Positions 61,120-64,000 of a stretch of 64,000 nt of DNA are shown one piece after another. The DNA lies in assembly GCF_004362715.1 (NCBI RefSeq), contig NZ_SNYC01000004.1, positions 434,001-498,000 on the forward strand, written 5' to 3'. A program made the translations under genes and the position numbers. Origin of the DNA: Pedobacter metabolipauper. GTDB lineage: Bacteria; Bacteroidota; Bacteroidia; Sphingobacteriales; Sphingobacteriaceae. Under the pieces are notes generated by a model. That model saw nothing but the letters and a program-made list of their open reading frames with translations, was not told where the DNA came from and searched no databases. Every line of letters begins with the position of its first letter. Positions within the stretch are counted from its first letter, which is position 1.

Positions 61120-64000
61120 ATGGAAAAATCTCTATACAAGCATAGAGTAATTCAACGTGTTTTATCATTTATGAAATATACCATTGCTGTCATCATGATA
61201 CTTTGCGGTTTTTTCACTGTTGCTACCGCAACTCACACTTACGGACAGAAAATATTAGATAACCAGGTAAGCCTTAGCCTGAAGAAAGTAAACTTAAAGA
61301 AGGCACTGGATCAGATCGCCGCAGAAGCCGGGGCTAAAATTGCCTATGGTGACGGGATCATAGATCAATCTATAATCATTAACCAGGATTTTGACAAGGT
61401 TAAGCTTGGCAAGGTGCTGGAAAGATTGCTTTTTCCCAATGACATTAACTTTTCCGTAGTTGACAATGTGGTGATCTTGAAAAGATCAGTTCAAAGTAAA
61501 TTTGTGAACAAGATCATTCAGGGAATGGTGGTAGATTCTGCAGGTATACCTTTGCCTGGAGTATCTATCCTTGTTAAAAACAGGCGTAATATCGGAACCA
61601 CTACCGATGTGGATGGTAAATATCTGATCAATATCCCGGATGATTCCCCTACTTTGGTTTTCAGCTTTGTTGGATTCGTAACCCAGGAAGTTTCTGTAGG
61701 ATCGAGATCTACGCTCAATGTCATCCTGAAAGAAGTTAAGGCAGACTTATCTGAGGTTGTTGTTGTGGCTTATGGTACCCAGAAAAAGGCCAACGTGACA
61801 GGGTCTGTAGTCTCAGTGGGCACCGCAGATCTGCTCCGTACGCCAACAGCCAGTTTAACCAATAGTCTGGCAGGCCGGCTTCCGGGGCTGACCACCGTGC
61901 AGAACAGCGGAAATCCTGGTGACGATGGATCGGTGCTTAACATTCGCGGCTTTGGTACGTATCAGGGTAAAGATCCATTGGTACTGGTTGATGGTATTGA
62001 GAATTCTATAGACCGTATAGATGCCAATGAAGTTGAATCTATTAGTCTTTTAAAGGATGCAGCGGCCACGGCGGTATTTGGAATGAAAGGGGCAAACGGC
62101 GTATTGCTGGTGACCACCAAAAGAGGTCAGGCCGGAAAACCTGTAGTATCCTTAACATCCCAGGTATCTGTACAGTCTCCGGTGCGGCTTCCTGAATACC
62201 TGGATTCCTATGATGCGCTTACCTTATTCCGTGAGGCACTGAACAATGATAATCTGAATGCCAATCTGTATACTGATGAATATATCTCGAAGTTTCGTGA
62301 CCGCAGCAACCCAACCTACCAGTACCTGTATCCGAATGTAGACTGGCATGAAGAATTGCTGAAACCCAATTCCCTGATGAACCAGACCAACTTAAACGTA
62401 AGCGGAGGTTCTGCCACGGCCAGGTATTTTGTGTCCATGTCTTACCTTGGGCAGGATGGTTTGTATAAGTATGACGATCTGAACGACTACAATATCAATG
62501 CTTATATGAATAAATATAATTTCAGAAGCAACGTTGATATTAACATTACAAAACATTTGAGCCTGGAGATCAACCTGGCCAATGTGGTTCGCGAGCGGAA
62601 TTATCCAAATGAGGACACCAATACATTTTGGTCAGAATTGAGAAATACACCATCTTATCTGTATCCGGTATCCAATCCTAACGGCTCTATACCTGCAAAA
62701 AAGGATTTACCTCCAAGTCCATACGGACGACTCACGCAATTTGGTTACCGCCGGTTGTTTGAAAATACACTTGCCGCTATTGGCGGTTTCAACTTGCAGC
62801 TTCCTTTTGTAACGGAAGGTTTGAGCTTTAGGACCCGTTTTGCTTTTGATGCACAAAGTTACCGCGACATTACACGTCAGCGTAATTACTCTACCTATAG
62901 GTTTACCATTGATGAGAATCAAACGGATTTGAGTAAGGGTGTATATGAAGAGATGAGTACAGGTGATGGATTGCTCAACTTTGCAGTTTCATCCAATGCC
63001 AGCCGCAAGTCTACCTATGAGGCCTATCTGAATTACGATCGTACCTTCGCCTCAAAACATGCCGTGACGAGTATGATCCGGTACAACCAAACCCAAAGAT
63101 TTACAAATGCAGGTGATCCAATCGGGGCATTGCCTTACAAACAGCTCGGCCTGGTAGGAAGGGTCAACTACGCCTATGACCGTCGCTACGTGCTGGGTTT
63201 TGATGCGGGTTACAATGGTTCTGAAAATTTTAAAGGAGGACGGAGAATGGGCTTTTTTCCCGCAGTTTCGGCTTCATGGATAGTATCTAATGAATCCTTT
63301 TTAGAAAATTCAAATGTCTTCAACCTGCTTAAATTAAGGGCATCTTTCGGTACTGTCGGCGTAGACAACAGCGTGGGCAGGTTTGCCTACCTGAGTACCT
63401 GGGCAACTGGCGGCGGCAGCGGCTACCGCTTTGGAAAGGATGCTGATGGCAATAGCTACAGCAGTGCACAGGAAAGTGCCTCTGGTAATGAATTCCTGAC
63501 CTGGGAAAGGGCAAGGAAAACAAATATTGGTTTAGATGTGGAACTATTCAAACAAACCATTGTATTTACTACTGATGTGTTCCAGGAAAGACGTACACAG
63601 ATCCTGACCGAAGCGAAGATCATTCCTGACGTTTCAGGGATCCAGAGCCTCCCTGCCATCAATGCCGGTATTGTAAGTAATAAAGGTTTTGAAACAGAAC
63701 TGACCTGGCGTAAGGTCTTTGGAAGGAGTTCGGCCATGCTGCGCGGATCTTATTCTTATGCAACCAATAGAATAGATTATGCTGCCGAGCCCAATTATAA
63801 ACTTGCTTACCGGGGAATGAAAGGTACGCAGATCTTTGAAGTACAGGGTTTAACTGCCCTGGGGCTCTTTAAGGATCAGGCAGATATTGCCAGCAGCCCG
63901 GTGCAGCAATTTGGTGCCGTACGGCCCGGAGATATCAAATATTTAGACCGCAATGGCGATGGAGTGGTCAATACCCAGGATGAAGGATATTTGGGAGAAA
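61120..64000 (+). CDS. SusC/RagA-type TonB-linked outer-membrane receptor with STN domain, 3' end missing
   Basis: At least 960 residues; the frame is still open at the window end. After a signal peptide (hydrophobic segment about 20-38, ending TYGQ) come an STN secretin/TonB domain (about 45-125), a carboxypeptidase-regulatory-like beta-sandwich (about 132-205, IQGMVVDSAGIPLPGVSI), a TonB-box-like VVVVAYGTQKK, the plug (LLRTPTASLTNSLAGRLPGL, VLNIRGFGT, PLVLVDGIE) and the barrel. The STN domain marks it as a transducer that signals through FecR. A SusD partner is expected just beyond the window and would help indicate the substrate. Confidence 0.95.
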   Translation, partial: MEKSLYKHRVIQRVLSFMKYTIAVIMILCGFFTVATATHTYGQKILDNQVSLSLKKVNLKKALDQIAAEAGAKIAYGDGIIDQSIIINQDFDKVKLGKVLERLLFPNDINFSVVDNVVILKRSVQSKFVNKIIQGMVVDSAGIPLPGVSILVKNRRNIGTTTDVDGKYLINIPDDSPTLVFSFVGFVTQEVSVGSRSTLNVILKEVKADLSEVVVVAYGTQKKANVTGSVVSVGTADLLRTPTASLTNSLAGRLPGLTTVQNSGNPGDDGSVLNIRGFGTYQGKDPLVLVDGIENSIDRIDANEVESISLLKDAAATAVFGMKGANGVLLVTTKRGQAGKPVVSLTSQVSVQSPVRLPEYLDSYDALTLFREALNNDNLNANLYTDEYISKFRDRSNPTYQYLYPNVDWHEELLKPNSLMNQTNLNVSGGSATARYFVSMSYLGQDGLYKYDDLNDYNINAYMNKYNFRSNVDINITKHLSLEINLANVVRERNYPNEDTNTFWSELRNTPSYLYPVSNPNGSIPAKKDLPPSPYGRLTQFGYRRLFENTLAAIGGFNLQLPFVTEGLSFRTRFAFDAQSYRDITRQRNYSTYRFTIDENQTDLSKGVYEEMSTGDGLLNFAVSSNASRKSTYEAYLNYDRTFASKHAVTSMIRYNQTQRFTNAGDPIGALPYKQLGLVGRVNYAYDRRYVLGFDAGYNGSENFKGGRRMGFFPAVSASWIVSNESFLENSNVFNLLKLRASFGTVGVDNSVGRFAYLSTWATGGGSGYRFGKDADGNSYSSAQESASGNEFLTWERARKTNIGLDVELFKQTIVFTTDVFQERRTQILTEAKIIPDVSGIQSLPAINAGIVSNKGFETELTWRKVFGRSSAMLRGSYSYATNRIDYAAEPNYKLAYRGMKGTQIFEVQGLTALGLFKDQADIASSPVQQFGAVRPGDIKYLDRNGDGVVNTQDEGYLGE

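Overview
The window looks like chromosomal DNA of a Sphingobacteriaceae-type Bacteroidota, close to Pedobacter or a relative. Reasons: many genes are preceded by the Bacteroidota -7 promoter element TAnnTTTG, Shine-Dalgarno sequences are essentially absent, base composition is moderately AT-rich, and typical lineage genes are present (an ECF sigma/FecR/SusC set, a DUF2911 protein, GlnS, a bestrophin). No rRNA, tRNA, insertion sequence, prophage or CRISPR array was recognised. Most of the window is ordinary chromosome with short operons. Both ends cut through genes: an S9 peptidase at the left and a SusC-type receptor at the right.

Layout. 1-3.6 kb: S9 peptidase, then an AhpC/AhpD peroxide-reduction pair. 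3.7-6.3 kb: PEP carboxylase. 6.4-6.6 kb: a short promoter-to-terminator unit that may encode a small RNA or a 16-residue peptide. 6.6-11.1 kb: a TetR/TolC/HlyD/EmrB efflux operon with a perfect palindromic operator. 11.3-13.2 kb: a frameshifted zinc alcohol dehydrogenase and an SDR, followed by a nested inverted-repeat element. 13.5-18.4 kb: small membrane proteins, an SMR exporter, an ECF sigma pair, a DUF2911 protein, a thioesterase/DinB/histidine-kinase operon. 18.4-20.9 kb: gltX and a YpfJ-type zinc protein.

21-27.9 kb is a signalling island: a receiver-kinase, a 1192-residue CHASE3/GAF hybrid kinase with three receivers, a single receiver, CheR, a receiver-less CheB and another receiver. 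There are no chemoreceptor, CheA or CheW genes. 27.9-33.5 kb: a DPP III-like lipoprotein, a lipoprotein amidase, glnS, a free-standing B12-binding protein and an enoyl-CoA hydratase. 33.6-40.4 kb is a second signalling island: an NtrC-type regulator, a PAS kinase and a receiver-PAS-kinase whose phospho-acceptor histidine is replaced by glutamate, running into AI-2E, YtxH and holin-like membrane genes. 40.4-47.5 kb: aspS, an ECF sigma/anti-sigma/secreted repeat-protein operon, terC, a nucleoid-associated protein, a bestrophin.

47.6-59 kb: an MHS transporter with a small partner, RNA-modification genes (rlmI-like, tadA, trmB) and csaA, MnSOD facing OxyR, a GDP-fucose synthase, an alkyltransferase-like protein and polA. 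Peroxide and superoxide defence (ahpC, ahpD, sodA, oxyR) recurs across the window. 59-64 kb: a non-coding stretch with a hairpin that may be a 6S-type RNA, then the ECF sigma/FecR/SusC transducer set. The best candidates for something new are the transcription unit at 6.4-6.56 kb, the nested repeat at 13.26-13.41 kb, the possible 6S-like RNA near 59.1 kb, the Glu-substituted kinase, and the sigma/anti-sigma/beta-repeat operon.
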